The notes beneath the pieces were generated by a model. That model was not told where the DNA came from. It did no database searches and saw nothing but the letters and a program-made list of their open reading frames with translations. From NCBI GenBank assembly GCA_900491605.1, contig UESW01004763.1, positions 1 through 64,000 on the forward strand: 64,000 nt of DNA, in the 5' to 3' direction. The position numbers were made by a program, and so were the translations under genes. Origin of the DNA: Calamus simplicifolius (Eukaryota; Streptophyta; Magnoliopsida; Arecales; Arecaceae). Below, piece after piece: positions 1-9,857 of this stretch. Every line of letters begins with the position of its first letter. Position 1 is the stretch's first letter.

Positions 1-707
1 TGGGGAAGAGGTGTTTCCAACTTGTAGAATTCGGTCAAGTTTCTGGGACAGTTCATCTACCTTAATATAGATATCTATAGAATGACCTATTTCATATATT
101 CCACCTCTTTTAGGTTCTACGGAAGTATCGCTACGAGCAACTGACATGTGATGTAATAAATTCTCACTCAATGTCTCAAAGAGTTGCCAAGCTTCATGTT
201 CATTCTTTAACATAAATGTCTCACCACATGAAGCATCAACCATTTGCCGGTACTTTTCTGATAGTCCATCATAAAAACATTGAACTAATTGCCATTTCGG
301 TATGGCATGATGCGGACATTTTCTAATCAATTCTTTTAATCTCTCCCATGTCTCATGAAACATCTCACCATTAGTCTGAGAAAAACTTGTTATGGCTTTT
401 CTAATTTGATTCGTTTTTCTTATAGGAAAGTATTTCTTAAGAAACTCTCTCTGAAGATGATCCCAAGTTGAAATTGTTATAGTATCTAATGAATTTAACT
501 AATATTTGGCTTTGTCCTTAAAGAGAATGGGAACAACTTAAGTCTAAGAGCATCATCAGAAAAATTTTGAATTTTTACGGTCGAACAAATTTCCAAGAAT
601 TCATTTAAGTGTTTGTATGGATCCTCTTTTGTAAGTCCATAAAATGAAGGTAACATTTGAATCACACTTGACTTGATCTCATATTGAGTGGCCTCTACTG
701 GAGGCAC
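1..707 (-). pseudogene. Athila-type Ty3/gypsy gag fragment, copy 1
   Basis: The minus strand encodes the N-terminal half of a plant Ty3 gag, read from 707 leftward: a start region beginning MPPVEATQYE, then a Retrotrans_gag-like stretch (FYGLTKEDPYKHLNEFLEIC), and further left the motif ETWERLKELIRKCPHH. The frame is broken near 510-525: a one-base loss relative to copy 2 gives the tail RTKPNIS, and a TAG follows where related gags have a Trp codon. The downstream part (about 118-365) is still recognisable. It is the equivalent of 43590-44298 and is cut by the window edge. Not functional. Confidence 0.85.
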
Positions 708-1361
708 TTGAATGCAAGGAGAGTAGGTATACTTTGAAGGAGTGAAATATTCTTTTAACTACCGTGGTGGATCATTTTCGTTATTATGGTCCATAATTCT
801 AGACACCAGTTAAGCATGAAAATGCTATACAACAAACAGATGTCAAGCTCTTGAAAAAATTAATCTACTTACTTTTTCTTTAGATTTTTGTGGTTAAGTT
901 TCTATTTCCCTAATAAATTATGAGATGTCAATGAAAATATTTTAAGTTTTGCAAAAAATAAATAATCTAAGCATAAAAAATAAATAAAATAATATTTTTT
1001 TAATTTTTAATTTTTTTAATTTTTTAATTTTTTAATTTTTTAATTTTTTTATTTTTTTTAAAAAAATTAATTATATTTTATGGAAAGTGTCTTAGGGTTT
1101 TCTTAGTTTTTTTTATACGTTAATTAAAAAAATTGATTAGGTTAAAAGTAGATTTATGATCAGAAGGAAAATAATCTTTTTATGTTAAAAAGAAAATAAG
1201 AAAATTTAACAATTAAGGTAAATAAGCATAAAATCAATATAAAATTCGTGATAATTTTAAAAATTTTTAAATTTTTTTTAAAATTTTAAATTTTTAAATT
1301 TTTTTAATAATTTTTTTTAAAAATAACTGCATTTAAGTCTCCAGCAACGGTGCCAAAAATC
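708..1361 (-). other. Athila 5' leader, AT-rich, with primer-binding site
   Basis: This is untranslated leader between the 5' LTR (right) and gag (left) of the minus-strand Athila element. Runs of T and A at 995-1075 and 1255-1325 differ in length between the copies. The minus-strand motif TTTTTGGCACCGTTGCTGGA at 1338-1359 closely resembles the primer-binding region typical of Athila/Tat elements (tggcgccgttgcc type) and fixes the orientation. I see no gene here. Confidence 0.75.
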
Positions 1362-2611
1362 TGATGTGTGTCGTAGCGCAACGATTAAAATACCTTAATT
1401 TCACTAATAGATAGCGAGAGTAAGGGATCAAATCCATAGGGACTTTAGTGGCTATCTTGAATTAAAATTATGCAATTAGGAATTTAAATAAATAGATAAT
1501 GAGAATAATTAAGATATGATCTATCTTATGAGAGCATGCCCGTACCCGTAGATCACGGCCCGTCCCTTTTAAGAATAAACCAGTCAAAATTATTTTCACT
1601 TAAAAAGAATTTACTAAGAACTAAACATAAATAAATATTTTATTGTAAAGCATCCGATTACATGAAGATTAAAACTAAAAAAAATAAATCTTCTTCCATG
1701 TGGCAACAGCATCAAGGAGGCATCAAGAAGGCACCGAACTCTTTAGGATCCTTGCTTCTGAATCAGATTAGCGCAACCGAACTCCCCAGCATCCTTGCTT
1801 CTGAATCAGATTAGCGCAACCCACCAGAACTCTGAACCGAGGGAACGTCTTTCTGCCTCATGAATGTCTCTTCTTCTTTCTCTCTGTTCGGGATTGATCT
1901 CACATCTGCCCAACCAGAGCTATTTATAGATGCTCAGAGAGGACGCGAAGAAAATGCGGAGAAATCAAGAAGAGGTCGTGCCTATCCGTTCTATATCAGA
2001 CGCGGCTTCCTAACTGTTTTAGATCTGATTCGAAGCCCAAATGAATGCGGACGATTTGTTTGCTTGATCCATTAATGCGGAGGAGACATGGAGAAATCAT
2101 GACCGTTCATATCTGCTCAGTTTCTTTACGTGTTTCATGAATATTGAGAGATTACGCTGATTTTCTTTCAAATTTGAATTTTTTCCCGATTTGGCATATG
2201 AACCAAATATGAAGAGATTTCGGAGAGATAACGGACGACGATTCTCCTTCCAATTTGAAAGTCTTCAATCCAATTTATTTCCTGATTGGTTGGTGGAGTG
2301 ATGGGATAGAAAGAGAAAAAAAATCAGAAGAAAAAAATGAATATATGAAATCAGCGATTGAAATCGGCAATTGGTTTACCGAGTTTGCTTTGAGAGGCGT
2401 GCAGATAAAGATAAATCCTTCTAAATTTAATTCCGAGCTCATTTTAAGTCCGATTTGAGTGCCGTTTGCGTCGTTAGACTTCTAAAATTAAGCTCTTTAA
2501 CTTGATAAGGATTTACCTAAAATATTATATAAAATATTTAAATATTAAATAATAATATACTTTGACTTATTAATTAATAGGTTTATGATGATTATTTGTG
2601 CATTTATCACA
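1362..2611 (-). mobile_element. Athila-type 5' LTR, copy 1
   Basis: The LTR reads on the minus strand from TGTGATAAATG (at 2611) to a CA end next to the primer-binding site; the inner boundary is uncertain by 3 bp (1362 or 1365). It is about 1.25 kb and nearly identical to 44955-46202. It contains a direct repeat of about 45 bp around 1735-1820 (core ATCCTTGCTTCTGAATCAGA, twice). Small open frames inside (for example 1860-2075 and 2255-2458) resemble no known protein and are treated as chance. Confidence 0.85.
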
Positions 2612-3430
2612 CGCAGGATGATAGAGGCTCGTTGCGGCTTCCTTTCCTTTACAATCTTCGATGGGCTACGCAGCAGTAGGGCCCTCTTTGGGCTATTACA
2701 GCCTATCAGATTTTATTGTCTCGTAACCAGCTTATCTTCTTTACTGATTCTATATCTTCCTATAAGATTGTGCGGAAGGCCAGATCTTTTTTGGTGGAGT
2801 TTGCACATCATTGCCATGCTGTTGATGCTGACACTCCTGGTCACTGGGGTTCCCTACTGCTTTGGCAGCGAATCGGCTACGGTTTTCATCTCTTGGAAAC
2901 CCCCACCCCCAGGGCGTGTCAAAATTAATTTTGATGGCAGCGTGCGTGGAAGACTAGCTGAGTCTGCTTTCGTTATCCGTGGATTTGATGGCGCACTGCT
3001 TGCGGTGGGTGGTTTTGGCACTCTTGACTCCATGGTCTCTATGGCTAGCTTTATGCTGCCTGGACTGGCATTGCCTATGCAGTTCGGATTTTTCATGCTC
3101 ACAACCTTCTTATTAAGGGAGACTCGCTCACTGTTATCCGGTGGATTCACAAGGATAGTAGCAACCAAGTTCCTAGTAATCCATTGCTCTGTGACATTTG
3201 GTCTCTTCTTCAGGGAATCCAAAGAGTCCAGATCCAACATATATATCGTGAAGCCAATTCGGCGGTAGATTGGGTAGCGGTATATGTGGCTTGTAATGGA
3301 GGGTTTTGGATATGGAAGCAGGAAGACCTATGTACCCTAGTGCTGAAGCAAATTTTGTATTCCGAACTTTCTGGGTTGACTCGCACTAGGACAGTGTGAT
3401 CACCCGTCTATACAAAAAAAAAAAAAAAAA
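2612..3430 (+). pseudogene. L1-type LINE 3' end (RNase H domain), frameshifted, copy 1
   Basis: This encodes the C-terminus of a plant L1 ORF2. Upstream is a linker (AYQILLSRNQLIFF); from about 2900 there is an RNase H domain starting PPPGRVKINFDGSV, then a one-base frameshift near 3045, then KGDSLTVIRWIHKDSS and HIYREANSAVDWVA, ending LSGLTRTRTV and stop at 3397-3399. The catalytic Asp residues of NFDG, GDS and VDW are visible; the Glu of the expected ELYA lies at the frameshift. Only about 14 nt separate the stop from the poly(A) run (3414-3430). The left side abuts the Athila LTR, so the Athila may have inserted into this LINE. It is present in both copies, hence older than the duplication. 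Non-functional. Confidence 0.85.
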
Positions 3431-4201
3431 GAAGAAGAAGAAAAGACCACTGTTTGTGAAGTAAGGTAATCATCTAGCGCTTCCATTTTGGCCAATGTTT
3501 TGAAAATCAAATTGGATAATAAATCGGCTGAGTTATGAATTAATCGATTCGATTAGATAAACTGATTTGATCAAATTAAATAATATTATAATTAATTTTT
3601 AATTTAATAATATAAAATAATATAATTTAAATATAATTTAAATAAAAAATTAAAAAAATATAAAAATTAGATTGGATCGATTCGAAACTCGATCGATTCA
3701 ATAATTTTTTTTAATTTTTATTAAATTATATAAAAATTAATTTTAATAATAAAATTAGATCAAACTAATAATTAGATTGACAGAGTATCCTGACCACGGA
3801 TAAGCTGTTCTCGAAAATTTAATATACGGTACAATGCATGATGCAACCATCTCTATGCATTTAACTATTTATGCGGTCCAAAATTAATAAAGAACTATGA
3901 GGCAAGCGTTCACCAAAAACGTCAACCGTTTGGCCATCATATTCAAAATTCGTTTTCCACCTTCACCAAATAAACAAATAATAAATGCCTATCTTTTTGA
4001 CTGATGGCAACGAGACGTAGAAACTTGGCTTTGTCTTGGAGTGCACATGTGGAAAACTTGGTTTGGAAGCCCCATTTTTTTTCTTTTAGGGCTAACCCCG
4101 TTTTGGATCGTCACGTCGGCGGCCAGCTAACATACATCCGTCTAGTCTGTCGGTTTTCAGTGGCCGACCTCATTGCGCCGCCTGTTACTTAGTCAAAGAT
4201 T
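3431..4201. other. AT-rich intergenic DNA, distal upstream of the GRP gene
   Basis: This is non-coding, AT-rich DNA with repeated TAATTTTAA-like words at 3560-3780 and a GC-richer part at 4080-4190. A 62-codon open frame at 4004-4192 matches nothing I recognise. The segment is shared with 47008-47765 of copy 2, where it lies directly upstream of the GRP promoter. Confidence 0.6.
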
Positions 4202-5327
4202 TTGCGGCTGCCTTCCTCGTGCTTTCACTAGAGATCTAATTGATTGCATCTATCCTTGATCTATGGGTCTCGATAATATGGCTTAAATCTAGCGCTTACC
4301 TATCACCTTAGGATCTAGCTTTTTTTTATGAAACTAAGGTGGGATCGCCTTCCTACTTGTTCCCTTCTGGCTGAACGCGGCCTCAACATTAGCCCGCTCT
4401 ATCCGATATATGGGCTCCAGGATGAGACAGTTGAGCATGCCCTATTTACCTATTCCTATGCCTTCCAGATTTGGTTGCATCTTCGATACAGTCCTTAGAC
4501 GACGGAGGAGGGACCCGGCCGACAGGTTCTATTGCATGCTGTTCACACAGCTGTCCAGAGCGGTCGATGCTTCCAGGGTGTGTATCTAGCTTATTTGGCT
4601 TATCAGATATTGCTGACCCGTAATCAGATCGTCTTCGCTGAGGGTACGGCCTCGACACAGACTATTATCCGCACTGCCAGCTTCCTTGCTACGGAATATC
4701 TTCGCTCTGATTTGGATAGTCACTCTGACGGGCATCTGGGACTCCCCTGCTGCTTTGGCAGCGCACCGTACTACGGTCTTTATTGCCTGAGAGCCCCCAC
4801 CACCTGGTTATGTCAAAGTGAATTTTGATGGTTCTGTAACGGATCGCATTGCTGGATCTGGATTTATTATCAGGGGGCCTGAGGGTGAGCTGCTAGCGGC
4901 TGGCGGGCATGGTTCTCTTGACATTTCAGTTCTCATGACAGAATTGCAGGCTGCGTGGGCTGGCATAATCTACGCTGTTCGCATCTTGCGTTCGCACCGG
5001 GTGGTTATTGAGGGAGATTCTATTACGGTCATCCGGTGGATTCGATGGGCTCCTGATCTTTGTCCCTCCTACAACCCTTTGATTAGTGATATATGGGATA
5101 TGCTCCAGTCCAGCTATGATCCTTTGATTCGGCATGTCTACAGGGAAGCTAACGCTGCAGCTGATTGGGTTGCCTCGGCTGCAGCTCGCTATTCTGGTCA
5201 ATGGGAATGGCACCCTGATGACCCTTATCGGTTATTTTGAGTAAATTTTGTATTTCGATATTTTGGGATTGACTCACCCTAGAGTGGTATGATCGCCCGT
5301 TTGTAACAAAAAAAAAAAAAAAAAAAA
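4202..5327 (+). mobile_element. 5'-truncated L1-type LINE inserted in the GRP promoter (copy 1 only)
   Basis: The insertion carries a degenerate zf-RVT-like region (about 4330-4480, with KLRWDRLPTC, LLAERGLNISPLYP and ETVEHALF), a broken linker, and an RNase H domain at about 4800-5240: NFDGSVTDRIAGSGF, then TELQAAWAGI, EGDSITVIRW and YREANAAADWVA. The Asp, Glu, Asp, Asp positions of RNase H are all visible, so this domain is the best preserved of the LINE tails here. A stop at 5238-5240 (after YRLF) precedes the family end; poly(A) is at 5308-5327. Copy 2 has the uninterrupted site at about 47770. The target duplication is short or decayed (ATTT). It separates the GRP core promoter from distal upstream DNA. 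Confidence 0.88.
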
Positions 5328-5396
5328 TTTACGAAGGCACGTAGGTCCAGAAATAAGGCCTTGGTTTGGAGCAACGACTTGGAGTAAACCCACCAG

Positions 5397-5574
5397 CCAA
5401 TCGCATACCGAGGCAGAAGACCAGCGAAGGATAACGCTAGCTGGCCCAATTGTCGAGTTTTAGTCCTCGTCTCCTCCCCCTCCCGTTTCACACAAGAATT
5501 AAACCAAGCCATTGCCGCCAAAGGATTGCATGCATGCCTTCCAGAGTCGTTCCGTCCATGCAACTCTATAAATA
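5397..5574 (+). promoter_or_regulatory. GRP core promoter, copy 1 (CCAAT and TATA box)
   Basis: A TATAAATA box at 5567-5574 lies 65 nt before the ATG and is identical to that of copy 2. A CCAAT motif is at 5397-5401. Between them is a pyrimidine-rich 62-bp stretch (about 5449-5510) that copy 2 has lost. An L1 tail ends only about 70 bp upstream of the CCAAT motif. Confidence 0.6.
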
Positions 5575-7040
5575 CCCGTGCTATCGTTCCCTCTAACCTA
5601 CAACTCATTCCTCAATTCTCCATCTCAATTTAACATCCATGGCAAGGACTAAGCTTGTTGCCCTTTCCTTTATAGTTTTGCTTAGCCTTTGCCTCTCCGA
5701 GGCAGGCCGACTCTTGACGTCTTCTAGTGGAGGCGGAGGTGGAGAAGGTGGCGGGGGAGGTGGTTGCTCTGGAAATGGCTCCGGATCTGGCTATGGTTCC
5801 GGTTCGGGTTATGGTGTGTTGGAAATATTTTTGATCTTACAAAAAATCCCTTTCTAAAAATTGCTAGAAATATGTTATAGAAATTTAAATATACAAATAA
5901 AGTAAAACCAAAAGATAAGATAGATCAAACCAGGACCGAGGCGTGTTAGACACTGCCCTAAGGATCAGATTTTTGCCCCTTCGTGCATGTTGTTGGCAAT
6001 CTGTCCCCAAGGTACAATGATCCGGCTCGACCCGATCCTTCTACTATGAGCACGATCGTGTGGAGGTGCAAACCCAACGATTACCTTCAGATGCCCAAAA
6101 GATCAATAAAAATAAAACGAGATAAAACAAATCATATAGGGCTACTTCAAATTATTCTAGATTGATACCTTTCCTCAATCTGAATCCCTGAGCCTATTTA
6201 TAGGCTCGGCCCATAAAAGCTCCAACGGCTCGGCCCATAATGGCCTTAAAGGCCTAATGGCCGTTAGCCCTAAATTAAATCAAAAACGGCTTACAAAATA
6301 AATTATTTGGTCGTTTATGAAACGTTGGCCTTCCAACGTTCACACAAATGTCTGTTGAGGCAACGAACGTCCATGCAACGGAAAGAACGTCCGCGAGCGT
6401 TTGGCTCGCGGGCGTTCCCCTTTTTTTTTTTATTTTTTAACTTTTTCCAACAATCTCCCAAAAGTTTAAAATAAAATAAAATAAAATAAAATAAATATAA
6501 CAAAATTTTTAGGGTATCTTATACTGCGCAATAGGTGAGATGTCCTATGGACTTGAACCTCACTTAGTGTTGATTGTATACATCTGAAGAACCATAGTGG
6601 ATTAGACCTTGAACTAGGTCCTTTGACTCAGACTTCTACTAATCACACACAGTATGGATCAATTGGGTTTAAGCGGTCAGCGCATATTAAAGGCCTTGCG
6701 CTTAGTACCTTAATTTTTCATGAGAATTCTTTAAGGTTAGCCCAAACCTTTAGTCACGGCCTAATATGACGATTCTCATATAGGTGAATCCTCCAAGGGT
6801 ATTTGTGACAATACCCTGTAGATAACCTACCTCGGATCCATTAAGAGTATGACTCAACCTTACACAAATTTACTTTGTCACTTTATAAGAGCACTCATCA
6901 TAGGGATGTGATGAAAATTTTTTCAAAAATTTGTGCTCTAACACGATCACTCAATCAGCTTCGTTTCTACTACATTGAACCTCATTCATGGGTTCTCCAA
7001 TCACAGAGGTTGGGTATCCACTGCTGGCGACCAAATAATG

Positions 7041-7131
7041 GGCTTAAGCCACATCCCCCTCGATGAATCTAAGACTCCATTCCTAGATAACTCCTTGGTT
7101 AATTAGTCTGCCAATATCTTCTCGGCAAATT
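7041..7131 (-). pseudogene. Remnant of copia RNase H C-terminus
   Basis: The minus strand reads FAEKILAD, a stop, LTKELSRNGVLDSSRGMWLKP. This matches the conserved end of copia pol (…NLADxLTKxLSRxxVxxSSxGMGLKP, compare NLADPLTKAL in the intact element at 31229). It identifies the surrounding element as a deleted Ty1-copia member. Confidence 0.75.
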
Positions 7132-7139
7132 CCAAAGAG

Positions 7140-8725
7140 ATAATATTATTTTTGGACTAGACCTCAAATAAGTGAATCAAGCAAAGATATATTAGAATTG
7201 AATATCCAAATACAAGATAAACAATAAGTTGGATATTCCAACAGTCATGAGTAAATTATAAAAACTTTTTTAAATCTCATGGCAATAGATTTCAAAAGAC
7301 TCAAAATAGAGCATTTAAATGGCATACCTTGTCACAGCATCCAAGTTCATCCATTCTTTGCCATTTGGTAACATAAAAGATTCACAATAGTAGGTAAGCA
7401 ATAAATATTTGCCCAATGCTGTCACTTTTGTCTAGCAACTTCAACACAACAAGGAGATATTAAATATTGATCACTATACCAGAAAACACTTAATCTAGAA
7501 TAGAAAAACTTTTGCATTTATGTAAGAATGCAAATATATATGCTAGTAGCTGCACTTGAAAGTTAAATAATAAAATGATATAAAAATATATCTATATACA
7601 AGCACGCATATATCATGTTCACAAGTGCAAGCATGTGTGTTTTTCAACAAGGCTTTGTTTTCATGCTGAATGGTTAACCACCTGTTTGATGACTTCACCC
7701 CTTGTCCATCTATCCAGTGAACAAAGTAATTCACTTTCTGATTAGCACTTCAGCTTTATATTTGTTAGCTTTGTTAGTTACTACACCAACTTGAGGAGAG
7801 AATAAGTATACATATTACATATGTACTTGGGCACTAAAATGTGACAAGCCCCACCTGATTTGCACACGTCTGTGTACCTATATGCATACATGTATAAATG
7901 CGTATGTATTTATATACATATAATTAAACATGTGAATGTTCGGTGAATAGAAAGAAGCCTCTGAAATGTTGAACAAGCCACATGCACACAAATCAAGATC
8001 CAAGCTTCAACCTCTAACAAGTCAGAAGACAAAGGAACAATGTCATATGTTATTATCAGTGTTATGTCTTATTTATCAGTTTAGTATATTTTATGCTCAC
8101 CATATATCGCCCGAGGCATATCAAAATGTATTAAAATCTGATACTACAAATGAAGCAGATAAACCAAATAATGATTGCTTGTACTAAAACAATTGCATAG
8201 CAAATTACAGAGATAGCTGGACAGTCGCTTTTATTATAGGCTAAGTACATGACCATGATTGCCCAATCTATTTAATAACCAAGATTTGTTATACCAATTT
8301 CTGTCCATGTATGTGCATGAGCACTTAACCATCTGATGGTGAAGATAAACTGAGTATTCTTTTTACCATATATTTAACAAAAATTAGTAAGGAAGAAGAA
8401 AAATGGCGTGTATCAACTAACTCTTTTAAAGCAACATATCACAACAATCCCTTCCAACGGTAAAAAGATCAACTTATGAAATATAAGTTAAAGCATTGCA
8501 GTAATGTTAAATATTTTGCCAAGAAAATAATAAGTATTCAAACCATAATCTTTTCCCCTTAAATCTTGGGCCCAATGGATGATCATAATTTAGCATAGAA
8601 CATTTGCACCATTAATGCACATGCATTCAGGGTGGCATGAAAACTTTATATGTTGAGCCAATGCAAAAACAGAATAAGAAGCTGGAATAAAAATCTAGCA
8701 ATTTCTAGAAAAGAAGAAAAACATC
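7140..8725. other. Interior of the non-autonomous copia element, unidentified
   Basis: About 1.6 kb of AT-rich sequence fills the place of most of gag-pol. It contains only short open frames (for example 63 codons at 7543-7734 minus and 73 codons at 7966-8187 plus) with no recognisable domains. It may be decayed element sequence or captured genomic DNA. Confidence 0.5.
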
Positions 8726-9857
8726 TGATTGGAAAATATTTTTGATCTTACAAAAAATCCCTTTCTAAAAATTGCTAGAAATATGTTATAGAAATTTAAA
8801 TATACAAATAAAGTAAAACCAAAAGATAAGATAGATCAAACCAGGACCGAGGCATGTTAGACACTGCCCTAAGGATCAGATTTTCGCTCCTTCGTGCAGG
8901 TTGTTGGCGATCTGTCCCCAAGGTACAACGATCCGGCTCGATCCGATCCTCCTATTACGAGCACGATCATGTGGAGTTGCAAACCCAATGATTACCTTCA
9001 GATGCCCAAAAGATCAATAAAAATGAAACGAGGGCTACTCCAAATTATTCTAGATTGATACTTTTCCTCAATCTGAATCCCTGAGCCTATTTATAGGCTC
9101 GGCCCATAAAAGCTCCAACGGCTCGACCCATAATGGCCTTAAAGGCCTAATGGCCGTTAGCCCCAAATTACGTCAAAAACGGCTTACAAAATAAATTATT
9201 TGAGCCGTTTATGAAACGTTGGCTTTCCAACGTTCACACAAATGTCCGTTGAGGCAATGAATGTCCATGCAACGGAAAGAACATCCGCCAGCGTTTCGCT
9301 CGCGGGCGTTCCCTTTTTTTTATTTTTTATTTTTTAACTTTTTCCAACATGGTGAAGGAGGTTGATCCGGGACCCATGGTGGAGGGTATGGAAGCGGCAG
9401 CGGCGGCGGTGGAGGGGGTGAAGGGGGAGGTAGTGGCTCTGGTTATGGGTCTGGGAGTGGATACGGGTCGGGCTCCGGATATGGGGCTGGTGGTGGACAT
9501 GGTGGAGGGTATGGAAGTGGTGGAGGTGGTGAAGGTGGAGGAAGCGGCTCTGGCTATGGGTCCGGAAGTGGGTATGGGTCGGGCTCCGGATACGGAGCTG
9601 GTGGTGCGCATGGTGGAGGCCATGGAAGCGGTGGAGGTGGCGGAGGTGGCGGCGGCTCCGGCGGTGGGAATGGAAGTGGAAGTGGATCGGGTTATGGGTC
9701 CGGCAGTGGCTCAGGGAAAGGTCAGGGCGGTGGTGCCTATGGAGGTGGTTACGGAAGTGGTGGTGGTGGGGGTGGCGGGAGTGGCTCGGGCTCTGGATCA
9801 GGCTATGGTTCAGGCTCTGGGTCTGGATATGGGAGTGGGGGTGGGGGACACCCTTAG

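Larger units (their letters stand above)
5817..9349 (-). mobile_element. Non-autonomous Ty1-copia element in the GRP coding sequence
   Basis: It has LTRs at 5817-6452 and 8726-9349, ends TGTTGGAAA and TTTCCAACA, and a perfect 5-bp target duplication TGGTG (5812-5816 and 9350-9354). The uninterrupted site is present in copy 2. A polypurine-like tract on the minus strand abuts the left LTR (6453-6467), so the element runs right to left. TATAAATA on the minus strand lies in both LTRs (6195-6202, 9088-9095), inside a palindrome GAGCCTA-TTTA-TAGGCTC. The interior lacks gag, integrase and RT and keeps only the end of pol. It must have been mobilised by an autonomous relative. Confidence 0.9.
5639..9857 (+). 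pseudogene. Glycine-rich cell-wall protein gene, copy 1, disrupted by an LTR element
   Basis: The first part (5639-5816) encodes a signal peptide (MARTKLVALSFIVLLSL, probable cleavage after LSEA) and the start of a Gly/Ser/Tyr repeat region. A 3.5-kb LTR element splits it at the codons for GYG. The frame resumes at 9351 and stays in register to a TAG at 9855-9857 (end GGGGGHP). It would be dead even without the insertion, because a G-to-T change makes TGA at 9363-9365, where copy 2 has GGA. The second part holds one more copy of the repeat ending GYGAGGAHGGGYGSG than copy 2. Such proteins are secreted to the wall; this copy cannot make one. Confidence 0.9.

Noticed and set aside
2585..3268. 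227-codon hydrophobic open frame as a membrane protein gene
   Set aside because: The RNase H segment lies in it only until a frameshift near 3045, and the rest is an off-frame reading of the LINE coding region; it also starts inside the Athila LTR.
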